DNA of 64,000 nucleotides from Bacteroidota bacterium. Lineage in GTDB: Bacteria; Bacteroidota; Bacteroidia; B-17B0; Aurantibacillaceae. Made by a program: the position numbers and the translations under genes. The first letter of the stretch is position 1. Every line of letters begins with the position of its first letter. The notes beneath the pieces were generated by a model, which was given only the letters and a program-made list of their open reading frames with translations, was not told the DNA's origin and did no database searches. Positions 1 through 7,638 of the stretch are shown here, piece after piece. The stretch spans positions 1 through 64,000 of the forward strand of contig JAJNBG010000012.1 in NCBI GenBank assembly GCA_021155905.1, read 5' to 3'.

Positions 1-53
1 GCGTTTCATGGTATTAAGTATTTAAATTTTATAAGTTTTTCAAAATTGGACTG

Positions 54-84
54 CAAATATAATGGATTTTTATATAGTGGCAAA
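54..84 (-). promoter_or_regulatory. Bacteroidota-type promoter facing the left edge
   Basis: On the minus strand a TATATTTG box (61 to 54) fits the phylum's -7 consensus TAnnTTTG. A TTTG (84 to 81) lies 19 bases upstream of it, the usual place for the -33 element. An ATG on the same strand at 9-7, followed by AAA CGC, would start a gene that runs off the left edge. Only three codons are inside the window, so that gene cannot be identified. Confidence 0.6.
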
Positions 85-145
85 TTTTTTCTTGAATTTT
101 AATCTAAAAAAGCTACTTTTTTAACTTATGGCCACTGTAAAACAG

Positions 146-153
146 TACATTTG
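146..153 (+). promoter_or_regulatory. Possible -7 box upstream of the ABC exporter
   Basis: TACATTTG matches TAnnTTTG and ends 20 bases before the ATG at 174. I see no clear TTTG at the expected -33 distance, so the match rests on one element. Confidence 0.4.
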
Positions 154-173
154 CAACAAATTATTAAAAAGAA

Positions 174-2003
174 ATGGCAAAAGCTACGGGCGTAAAACAC
201 AAGTCCAAAGACGATATTCCAAAAGCGAAATTATCCAGAGAAAATTTTAAAAAATCATTCCGTTTATTCAGATACCTGGGTAAAAGTAAGTGGGTTTTTG
301 GACTTGGGATGTTTTTTGTTGCCGGAACTGCCTCTGTCGGGCTTTATTTCCCGGTTGTAGCAGGTAAAATGTTTGGATATTTAGGCCAAACCGCCATGGC
401 TGCTGATCTTTTTAAAGATTCTGTAAAAGGGACCGGCATGGAACTTTTTATTTTATTGGTATTGCAGGGCTTGGTTTCTTTTGGAAGAGTTTATACATTT
501 TCTATCGTGACCGAGAATATCCTTAAAGGATTGAGAACGGATACGTTTAATAAGCTGGTGCGAATGCCTATGCACTTTTTTTCAAAGAACCAGGTCGCCG
601 ACTTAAGCAGTCGTCTTTCCACAGATATTAATGTCATTTCAGAAGCTTTTACCGTTAATATAGCCGAGGTCATCAGGCAAACTATTGTAGGTATTGGCGG
701 TTTATGTTTATTGGTTTATTTTACTTCGTGGGACGTGGCCAAATGGTTTATTATCATTATCCCGCCACTGACGATTGTGGCTATTTTATACGGGAAAAAA
801 ATAAGGGGTTATTCAAAAGCTCTGCAGGATAAAATTTCGGAATCAAGCATCATTGTATCCGAGGCATTAACAGGGATCACCAGCGTGAAAGCCTTTACCA
901 ATGAACAGTTAGAGATTAGTAAATACGACAGGGTCACTTCCGAGATCAGAAGATTCGGAATAAAATATGGCGTGATGCGAGGTTCTTTTTTCGCCTTCAT
1001 CATCATGTGTATTTTCGGCTCCATTTTCTTCATTTTATATAAGATGTTGTTGCTAATGAAAGCAGGGGAATTATCCTCTGAAAATTTCGGAATTTTCATG
1101 ATGCTTTCTTTGTTTGTGGCGGGTTCTTTAGGGGGATTGCCAGAACAGCTGGCTTCCATCCAACGGGCCTTAGGCGCTACTGACCGCGTTTTTGAGATCA
1201 TAGATGATATTCATGAAAAAATTAACCTGGCGCATCGCAATAACTTAAACCTGAACAGGGTAAAAGGTGACCTGGAGTTTAAGAATATTCAGTTTACTTA
1301 TCCTACACGTCCTGATTTTGTGGTTTTGAAAAATGTTTCATTCAGCGCAAAAGCCGGGCAAACCATTGCCCTGGTGGGAAGTAGTGGTAGTGGTAAATCT
1401 ACATTGGCTTCTTTAACACTGCGTTTTTACGAGCCAAACGGTGGTGAATACACCATTGACGGAAAACGATCCGTTGATTATGAACTAACTGAATTAAGAG
1501 ATCAAATGGCCATTGTGCCGCAGGATGTCTTATTATTCGGAGGGACCATACGTGATAATATCTTATATGGTAAGCCAAATGCTACTGAAGCAGAAGTGAT
1601 TGAAGCGTCCAGGCAGGCGAATGCCTATGATTTCATTATGAGTTTCCCTGATAAATTTAATACGATGGTTGGGGACAGAGGAATTCAATTATCGGGTGGT
1701 CAGCGCCAGCGTGTGGCAATTGCGAGAGCGGTATTAAAAAATCCTTCTATATTAATTCTGGATGAAGCAACCAGCAGTTTGGATAGCGAAAGTGAACGAT
1801 TAGTGCAGGAAGCACTGGATAAGTTAATGGTAGGCAGAACTTCGATTGTGATTGCACACCGTTTATCCACGATAAGAAATGCTGATAAAATCGTTGTATT
1901 GCAAAAAGGAGAAGTAGTGGAAATGGGAACGCACCAGGAATTAATGGAGAATAACAGTGGGCTTTACCAAAAACTTAGCAAGCTACAGTACGAGTTGAAT
2001 TAA
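174..2003 (+). CDS. ABC exporter, fused permease-ATPase (MsbA/ABCB type)
   Basis: A 609-residue half-transporter that would work as a homodimer in the inner membrane. Residues about 35-330 carry the hydrophobic helices of a type IV ABC exporter domain. The ATPase domain follows at about 365-605. It has Walker A at 402-410 (GSSGSGKST), the signature LSGGQ at 506-510, Walker B ending in Asp530-Glu531, and the switch His in IVIAHRLST. Order and length fit the MsbA/BmrA/LmrA group. The substrate (lipid A-like lipid, other lipid or drug) cannot be read from the sequence. MsbA is an essential lipid A flippase in Gram-negatives, but Bacteroidota usually carry several paralogues, so I give no symbol. 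The ATG at 174 follows a possible promoter box at 146-153. No partner gene is adjacent. Confidence 0.93.
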   Translation: MAKATGVKHKSKDDIPKAKLSRENFKKSFRLFRYLGKSKWVFGLGMFFVAGTASVGLYFPVVAGKMFGYLGQTAMAADLFKDSVKGTGMELFILLVLQGLVSFGRVYTFSIVTENILKGLRTDTFNKLVRMPMHFFSKNQVADLSSRLSTDINVISEAFTVNIAEVIRQTIVGIGGLCLLVYFTSWDVAKWFIIIIPPLTIVAILYGKKIRGYSKALQDKISESSIIVSEALTGITSVKAFTNEQLEISKYDRVTSEIRRFGIKYGVMRGSFFAFIIMCIFGSIFFILYKMLLLMKAGELSSENFGIFMMLSLFVAGSLGGLPEQLASIQRALGATDRVFEIIDDIHEKINLAHRNNLNLNRVKGDLEFKNIQFTYPTRPDFVVLKNVSFSAKAGQTIALVGSSGSGKSTLASLTLRFYEPNGGEYTIDGKRSVDYELTELRDQMAIVPQDVLLFGGTIRDNILYGKPNATEAEVIEASRQANAYDFIMSFPDKFNTMVGDRGIQLSGGQRQRVAIARAVLKNPSILILDEATSSLDSESERLVQEALDKLMVGRTSIVIAHRLSTIRNADKIVVLQKGEVVEMGTHQELMENNSGLYQKLSKLQYELN

Positions 2004-2044
2004 GGACTTCTAGCACAAACTCTTTTTTTATTTTATTTGATAAT

Positions 2045-2710
2045 ATGGATCGATTAAAAATAGCTTTATTATTTGTTTTTTCTTTACTGATATTTGTAAG
2101 TTGTAAAAAAGCAACAAGTGAGGATTTACCCTGTTCTTGTGGACTTTAGACCGGAAGTAGTTCAGATACAAATTATATTCCCCACAAAAAAGGTAATTAT
2201 TGGATTTATTGCAATGAAGCGACTACCAAGTGTTGGAATGGATGGTCTGGGAAAATAACATTTGATACGGTTGTGGGGAGTAAAATATTCTTTGAAAGAA
2301 CCTTTGATTTCCAAGCAGGGCAATCGGGAGGTGGAGCGGGTTCTAGTCTTATTGGTGATGATAGCTTTTCTTCAATGATAGACAATTTAGGAAATTACTA
2401 TTTTTTAAATTACCGTAATAACAATTTAGCAAATCCCAGAGATACAATTTTAATAATTAAACCGTCTGCTATAAATGGCGACACGATTTATAATAATGTT
2501 TTAGCTAATATTAAAGTTGTTTTGGTAGATAAAAATGAGACGTTTCGTTTACTTCCCGGCTGTTATCATTCAAGAGTAATTATGAATGCTAGTTCTACTA
2601 ATCGAAAAATAGTCGATCACTATTTTAAAAAAGGAATTGGTGAACTTTATTTTACTGAAAACATTGAGAAAACAGAAGGAGAAGTTTTGTCTTACGCCAA
2701 AATAAATTGA
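2045..2710 (+). pseudogene. Lipoprotein gene interrupted by an in-frame TAG
   Basis: An ATG at 2045 opens a lipoprotein signal peptide: MDRLKIAL, a hydrophobic stretch, then the lipobox-like LIFVSC with Cys20. After 34 codons the frame meets TAG at 2147-2149. The same frame then stays open without a shift to the TGA at 2708-2710, and reads as ordinary protein (for example NYIPHKKGNYWIY just after the stop). The intact product would have been about 221 residues, a small outer-surface or periplasmic lipoprotein of unknown function. One base change explains the break. It could be a recent nonsense mutation or a sequence error. The downstream part could in principle be translated from the GTG at 2273, but that product would have no signal peptide. 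Confidence 0.75.
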
Positions 2711-2726
2711 TGCGAATCTGATTGAA

Positions 2727-3167
2727 TCAATTATTATAATACAGCTCAAAGCCTGTTCCTGCAACGTTGACCATTGCTTTTTTTTCGGTAATCAGTTCTT
2801 TATAAGGCTTTAAATCGAAAGTAACTTTCGTTAACATCAGGGCCTTGCAAAAAGATGGTTCAATCCATTTGGCTTTCACCGTAAATTTTGAGTCAGCGGT
2901 AATCAGATTGTCGGTCATCAGTTCCAGGTTGCCATTGCAGCCACCGTAAACAACAGTTAATTCAATACAATTTTCGATGATTTGAGCATCCCTCACCTCA
3001 CAAATAAAACCGGCAGATATTTCCGGAAGCAGTTTCACTAGTTTAATGTCGGCGCAGTGATTCGTATTAATTGGCTTACCATTAACCAACATTTCTTTTT
3101 GTGCCTGGCTATAGCCATGATAAGAAATGAATAAGAAACTAAACAAAATTGTTTTTAAAAGCTTCAT
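2727..3167 (-). CDS. Small secreted protein of unknown function
   Basis: This 146-residue protein begins with a clear signal peptide (MKLLKTILF, hydrophobic core, cleavage near GYSQAQ at about residue 22), so the mature part should be periplasmic or outer-membrane associated. The mature region has four Cys (in NHCAD, GFICE, ENCIE, GGCNGN) plus one in PSFCKA, and ends in an aromatic stretch. I do not recognise the family. Its ATG directly abuts the TAG stop of ybeY (3168-3170), so it is probably the last gene of the DUF4175-ATPase-ybeY transcript. Position does not show whether it works with them. Confidence 0.75.
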   Translation of the reverse strand: MKLLKTILFSFLFISYHGYSQAQKEMLVNGKPINTNHCADIKLVKLLPEISAGFICEVRDAQIIENCIELTVVYGGCNGNLELMTDNLITADSKFTVKAKWIEPSFCKALMLTKVTFDLKPYKELITEKKAMVNVAGTGFELYYNN

Positions 3168-3581
3168 CTATTTGAATGATTTTAATGCCTGGTTTTCTTT
3201 TTGACGCATCAAGTCTGCATCCGCTTTACTTTTATCCTTATACCCACATAAATGTAAAACTCCGTGTATCATCACGCGGTGTAATTCCTCTTCAAAAGTC
3301 ACATTAAATTTTTTGGCATTCTCGGCAACCCTGTCCACACTTATGAAAATGTCACTGCTGATTTTTTTTGATTCGGTATAATCAAAGGTAATGATATCAG
3401 TATAGGTGTTGTGATTTAAATGCCTGATATTAATTTCAAGCAGTTCCTCATCGGAACAAAAAATGTAATTGATCGTGCCGAGCGTGTGCTTTTCTTTTTC
3501 GGTAACGGCTTTAATCCATTGCTTAAGCTTTGTTTTTTCTTTGAGCTTAAAGTCAATGCTGAGGTTCTGAAAAGAAATCAT
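3168..3581 (-). CDS. ybeY: Endoribonuclease YbeY, rRNA maturation factor
   Basis: YbeY is a single-strand-specific metal-dependent endoribonuclease that takes part in 16S rRNA 3'-end maturation and ribosome quality control. The 137-residue length fits. The family zinc motif is present as HGVLHLCGYKD at 106-116: His106 and His110 are the first two ligands, and the third position, His in E. coli (GYDH), is Asp116. From memory, Asp here is common in Bacteroidota YbeY, so I do not read it as inactivation. The ATG overlaps the stop of the upstream ATPase gene by one base (TAATG arrangement), which suggests translational coupling. Confidence 0.93.
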   Translation of the reverse strand: MISFQNLSIDFKLKEKTKLKQWIKAVTEKEKHTLGTINYIFCSDEELLEINIRHLNHNTYTDIITFDYTESKKISSDIFISVDRVAENAKKFNVTFEEELHRVMIHGVLHLCGYKDKSKADADLMRQKENQALKSFK

Positions 3582-3991
3582 TAATTCACATTAAACGTCA
3601 GGCATACTTCCTGTCCGTTATTATTAAACTCAACTTTGTCGGCTAAATTTTTCATTAAGAAAACGCCGCGGCCATTTGGTTTATCAATATTTATTGGGTC
3701 AGTAGGATCGGGTAAGCTGGCGTGGTCAAATCCGGCGCCTTCATCGGCAACAGAAAAACAAATGTTTTTATCGCCGGATTCAAACCCGATTTTTATTTTT
3801 TTCTCAGGATTTCCCTGGTTGCCATGATAAATAGCATTATTCACAGCTTCCGTTACAGCAATTAATATGTTACCATAACTGTCTTCATTCACATTAAATA
3901 CATCGCACACATCTTCTACTAAACGTTCCACTAATCTCATATTATCGGAAGAGGACGTGATATTTAATTTTTCTCCTTTAGCTGGTATCAT
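3581..3991 (-). CDS. RsbW/SpoIIAB-like serine-kinase ATPase (anti-sigma type)
   Basis: This 136-residue protein is a stand-alone GHKL ATPase domain. It has the N-box with Glu and Asn (AVTEAVNNAIYHGN, about 46-59), the G1 box (VADEGAGFD) and the G2 region (PNGRGVFLMKNL). This is the HATPase_c_2 pattern of RsbW/SpoIIAB anti-sigma kinases. Such proteins phosphorylate an anti-anti-sigma factor and bind a sigma factor or another partner. No STAS protein or sigma gene is adjacent, so the partner is unknown; a SpoIIE-type phosphatase is encoded far away at 35,338. Its start overlaps the DUF4175 stop by four bases (ATGA). Confidence 0.85.
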   Translation of the reverse strand: MIPAKGEKLNITSSSDNMRLVERLVEDVCDVFNVNEDSYGNILIAVTEAVNNAIYHGNQGNPEKKIKIGFESGDKNICFSVADEGAGFDHASLPDPTDPINIDKPNGRGVFLMKNLADKVEFNNNGQEVCLTFNVN

Positions 3992-6900
3992 TGATTTACG
4001 CTATTAAAATATTCATTTACTTTTTGTTTGTAATAGGGTGTTAAACTTGGCGAAACCGTGTTTAACAACTCCAATTCTTTTTCTTTCAGTCTTTTATACT
4101 CTAAAAATTGCGTAGGGTTACTAAAAACTTCATTTTTTGCCTCATTACTCTTTCTTTTTTCATCCTGCTCGCGCTCGCGCTCGGCTTTCTCGCTTTCTAA
4201 AAGTTTAGTAATAATGTCCTGCTGCCGTTTCATGGTTTCCTGGGTAATTTGACGGTTAACAATATCTTTTTCAGTTTGTTCCATCAATTCCGCCACGTTG
4301 CCGCCTGGGTTTGAACCACCTTCTTTTTTAATTTTATCCATCATTTGCTGCATTTGGCGCCTTAGGGCTTCCTGTTGAGCAGCCATTTTAGCCAATTGCT
4401 CACTCATTCCCTGTCCCTGAAGACCCGGCATGGTGCCCTGTTGTCCCTGCTGGCCCATGCCTTGCTGGCCACCTGGTTTTTGCCCACCAGGTTTATCTCC
4501 CGGTTTATTACCCGGTTTTTGCCCACCGGGTTTATTACCCTGTTGTTCCAGGGCTTTTTTCAATTCTTCCAATTGCTTATTTAATTGCTGCTGCATTTGC
4601 TTCATGTTAGCCATGCTTGGTTTACCGTCGCCTGGTTTGCTGCTTGGTTTTTGTCCCTTGCCCGGTTTTTTACAGCTTCCGCTTCCAGGCTTCCCTTCTT
4701 TTGCATCTTTGGCCTGTTTTTGCATCTGTTCCAGATTTTCGTTCAAAAGCAAGGCAAGATTATTAATAGAAGTCATGGAGTACTGCATTCTCATTTGTGC
4801 ATTCGATTGCATGCGTTCGGCAAGTTCAGAAACCGCTTTACCCATATTCATATGTATGGAAGAAATTTCCCTGTTTACCATCGCGCTGATGGCGGGAACC
4901 CTTTTACTTAAAGCTAATAGACTGTCTTCAATGATTTTCGAATCATCCTGTAGTTTCTTTTGTGTTTGAGTGACTTTTAAGAACTGGGGATTATCTGTTT
5001 TTAATTTAGAGAGTTGGGTCATTAAATCTTCCTGGGCAAAAGATAAGTTCAATAGGTTTTCGAGGATTTGGCGAAGTGTCTGCATATCTTCTTCGTGCTC
5101 TTCTTTCTCCATTTTATCCATTGCCTGCTGCATTTGCTGCTGCATCTCCTGCATCTTATCGGAAGCTTGTTTCTGAGATTTGGAGGCATTTTTTTTATTG
5201 TTCTGATTCAGTTGCTCAGAACTTTTCCCCATTTCCTGTGTAATTTCGTTTTGCTTCTCTTCGGTTTTAGGCAATTCATTCGGTTGCTCCAAAGCTGCAT
5301 TTTTTTCTTGAAGTTCTTTCAGATCCTTTTTCAGATCATCAAATTGTTTGTTTAAATCGTCCTGCTTTTTTTCCAGTTCCTTGGAAGACGCTTCTTTTGT
5401 ATCTTCTTTCCCTTTCGCCCCTTCTTTCTCTTTCGTTTCTTCTTTTGCTTTACTGCCTTCGGTTTCTTTTTTCAGTTCCTCTTGTTTGTTTTTCAAATCG
5501 TCCAGTTTATCAAGTGCTTGCTGCATTTTTTGCTCCACCTCCATTTGTTTGAAAGCTTCCAGGGTCCTGTCCAGTTCTTTCTCCATGTCTTTATTGGAGA
5601 GTTTCATTTCTTCGAGTTTTTGTTGTACCTGGTTTTTATCCAGTTTCTCCATGAGTTTGTTTAATTCATCAAACAATTTTTTCATTTCCGGAGTCATGAT
5701 ATTTTCAAACAATTGTTCCAATTGTTTTTGCTTTTCCAGTAACGATTCATCCGGTGGTGTAAACTCCTGCTGTTGTTGGTTGTTTAATTGGTTTTCCTGT
5801 TTGGCTTCTTCTATTTTGTTTTTTAATTCATTTTGCTTTTTCAGGATATCTTCTAATTTTTTCTTTTCATCATAACCCATTTGTTTCTTCTCGGTGAGTT
5901 TTTTGCTCAACTCGTTGATGTCTTTCTGAAGGTCTTTGGCTTTTTTGATTCCATCATCCAGATCTTTTTTAATCTCCGAATTATTTTTGTCAGTGGACTG
6001 GTTAAGTTCTTCTATGGTTGGAGCTTTAAATAACATGGTCTGTGTCTTCGCTGATTTGGCACCTGACACGCCATCATTATCCCATACCTCAAAATAATAT
6101 TCGATTTTATCTCCGGGTAACACATCAAAGCGAGAGGCATCCAGAAAATAATAATAGGGTTGGGTAATCTGTTGTTTGTTCAAACCCATTGGTTGCTCCC
6201 CTGATTTAACCTGTGTCTTACCCGTTGAGTCCTGTGTATAATGATTGTATTTAAAAATCAAGCGAGAAAAGCCATAATCATCCTTTATGGTTCCGGAAAA
6301 ATAAATATTTTTTGGATTTAAAGAGTCTGTCTTTTCACTCACATCAATCAACGGCACCTGGTCAGGTACAACATTCAACGTGTAATTAACCGAATCCGGA
6401 TTGTGTTTTAAAAATCCGTTCATGGTTTTAATACTGTAATTAGTACTTTGCATCATTCGCCTCGCATATGAAAATTCATTCTCAGAAGAACGCTTAATAT
6501 CTACTATTGTGTCCGCAAAGTTCAAAAGTATGTTATCCGTGTTTTTGGTATGAAACACCCATTGCATTTTAGTGCCCTGTGGTAATTGCATGTCTCCGAT
6601 GTTCGAGACAGTTTCATTTTTTTTGTTGAGGTAAGCCGGGTATGTCAGTTGAATGTCAAACTTCATTAACATTGGCTTTGGCAGTACGCTTAACTCGTAG
6701 GATTTAGAATTGTAACCCGCTGCATTAAATATGAAATCCTGACTTTTTTGTACATTTTTAAATGTATAGGTATAGTTCAGATTATCTACTTTTTCCATTT
6801 TATGATCAATGCCATCAACGTTGATGAACACTTCATTAGGAATTTCGTTACCATTTAACTTTAATTCTAAAACATAATCCTGTTGCTGAATCGCCTCCAA

Positions 6901-7518
6901 TGACGAATTGTTTATTGCAAACTGAAATGGTGCTTGTTTTTCGAAATAGGTTTGATGGAATACGATGCGCTCTGTACCATCTTTAATAATGCCCGGCTTA
7001 ACGACGAAAACCAATAACATTAATAAAAGTGGAGGTAACGCAAATTTCAGGTAGCGTTTATTTTCACGTAGGTCAATAGCCGAAGTAAAGGGAATTGGTT
7101 TCAATTCCTGCATTTTTTGATTGATGCTGGCAGTTAATAGTTCGGATGAAAGAATAGAGCCTGAGTTCCGTTGCAGCTGAAGCGTGTTTAAAAGCTTATC
7201 ACTAATGGTACTAAAATGCGTTCCCACAATTTTCGCTGCGTCGTCATAAGAAATAACAGCGCCCAGTTTATTGAGTTTTAATATCGGAACAATAATATAC
7301 TTACCAAGTACGAAACTACTAACGGCTACAAATGCGTAAAACAAAATGGTCCTCGTCGTTGTTCCAAATTCTCCGAAATATTCCGCGATTACCAAAAATA
7401 GAAAGGCGGCAACCAATAAACCTAATGAATAGAGGAGGCCTTTGATCAATTGGTTTTTATAAAACTTGCGGATAAATTCGTCAAGTTTTAAAATAAGTAT
7501 ATTTTGTTCTGAAGCCAA
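3988..7518 (-). CDS. DUF4175 family membrane-anchored coiled-coil protein
   Basis: This very long protein (1176 residues) has two hydrophobic helices near the N terminus (about 22-48 and 55-78) and a third at about 158-174 (LPPLLLMLLVFVV). Beta-rich, apparently extracytoplasmic domains follow to about residue 510. The rest is Lys/Glu/Gln-rich and predicted to form long coiled coils (about 515-860), then a Gly/Pro/Lys/Gln low-complexity segment with repeated KPGG and KPGD units (about 975-1050), then a final helical region. The architecture is that of DUF4175, a Bacteroidota/Proteobacteria family of unknown function. The DNA coding for the low-complexity part contains a tandem repeat, listed separately. 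It heads the run with the RsbW-like ATPase, ybeY and the small secreted protein, and a TAnnTTTG box lies just upstream. Confidence 0.85.
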   Translation of the reverse strand: MASEQNILILKLDEFIRKFYKNQLIKGLLYSLGLLVAAFLFLVIAEYFGEFGTTTRTILFYAFVAVSSFVLGKYIIVPILKLNKLGAVISYDDAAKIVGTHFSTISDKLLNTLQLQRNSGSILSSELLTASINQKMQELKPIPFTSAIDLRENKRYLKFALPPLLLMLLVFVVKPGIIKDGTERIVFHQTYFEKQAPFQFAINNSSLEAIQQQDYVLELKLNGNEIPNEVFINVDGIDHKMEKVDNLNYTYTFKNVQKSQDFIFNAAGYNSKSYELSVLPKPMLMKFDIQLTYPAYLNKKNETVSNIGDMQLPQGTKMQWVFHTKNTDNILLNFADTIVDIKRSSENEFSYARRMMQSTNYSIKTMNGFLKHNPDSVNYTLNVVPDQVPLIDVSEKTDSLNPKNIYFSGTIKDDYGFSRLIFKYNHYTQDSTGKTQVKSGEQPMGLNKQQITQPYYYFLDASRFDVLPGDKIEYYFEVWDNDGVSGAKSAKTQTMLFKAPTIEELNQSTDKNNSEIKKDLDDGIKKAKDLQKDINELSKKLTEKKQMGYDEKKKLEDILKKQNELKNKIEEAKQENQLNNQQQQEFTPPDESLLEKQKQLEQLFENIMTPEMKKLFDELNKLMEKLDKNQVQQKLEEMKLSNKDMEKELDRTLEAFKQMEVEQKMQQALDKLDDLKNKQEELKKETEGSKAKEETKEKEGAKGKEDTKEASSKELEKKQDDLNKQFDDLKKDLKELQEKNAALEQPNELPKTEEKQNEITQEMGKSSEQLNQNNKKNASKSQKQASDKMQEMQQQMQQAMDKMEKEEHEEDMQTLRQILENLLNLSFAQEDLMTQLSKLKTDNPQFLKVTQTQKKLQDDSKIIEDSLLALSKRVPAISAMVNREISSIHMNMGKAVSELAERMQSNAQMRMQYSMTSINNLALLLNENLEQMQKQAKDAKEGKPGSGSCKKPGKGQKPSSKPGDGKPSMANMKQMQQQLNKQLEELKKALEQQGNKPGGQKPGNKPGDKPGGQKPGGQQGMGQQGQQGTMPGLQGQGMSEQLAKMAAQQEALRRQMQQMMDKIKKEGGSNPGGNVAELMEQTEKDIVNRQITQETMKRQQDIITKLLESEKAEREREQDEKRKSNEAKNEVFSNPTQFLEYKRLKEKELELLNTVSPSLTPYYKQKVNEYFNSVNQ
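4472..4535 (-). repeat. 39-base tandem repeat inside the DUF4175 gene
   Basis: Two 25-base copies, at 4472-4496 and 4511-4535, start 39 bases apart and differ at two positions. Each copy is also an inverted repeat: ACCTGG...CCAGGT in the first and ACCCGG...CCGGGT in the second, around the same TTTTTGCCCA core. Both differences therefore fall on paired stem positions and keep the pairing. They encode the KPGG/QKPG repeats of the low-complexity segment. Confidence 0.7.
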
Positions 7519-7534
7519 GGAATGCGTGTTTACA

Positions 7535-7542
7535 CAAATTTA
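7535..7542 (-). promoter_or_regulatory. Putative -7 box for the DUF4175 operon
   Basis: On the minus strand TAAATTTG fits TAnnTTTG and lies 17 bases before the DUF4175 ATG. The -33 region has only a T-rich tract, not an exact TTTG. Confidence 0.45.
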
Positions 7543-7574
7543 GCGAAAACAAGGGAGGATTAAAATAAAATTTC

Positions 7575-7615
7575 TGTTAAATAGAAAAGCGGTTCAAATC
7601 CTGTTTAAACCGCTT
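7575..7615 (-). terminator. Rho-independent terminator after dxs
   Basis: The inverted repeat AAGCGGTT / AACCGCTT (7587-7594 and 7608-7615) forms an 8-base-pair stem with a 13-base loop. On the minus strand it is followed by TTTTCTATTT. It lies between the dxs stop and the DUF4175 promoter, so it separates the two transcripts. Confidence 0.75.
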
Positions 7616-7638
7616 CTTTCAAATATAATATATTGTAA

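Noticed and set aside
2147-2149. Reassigned TAG (read as an amino acid) in the broken lipoprotein gene
   Set aside because: cheR and ybeY end normally with TAG, so there is no sign of a changed code; a mutation or error is simpler.
4472-4535. CRISPR-like array
   Set aside because: Only two units, within a coding frame, and the spacer between them is 14 bases and encodes part of the same protein repeat.
4430-4969. Plus-strand reading frame of 179 residues antisense to the DUF4175 gene
   Set aside because: It is rich in Pro, Cys, Leu and Phe because it reads the complement of Gly/Pro/Lys/Gln repeats. No family resemblance, and the opposite strand encodes a convincing protein.
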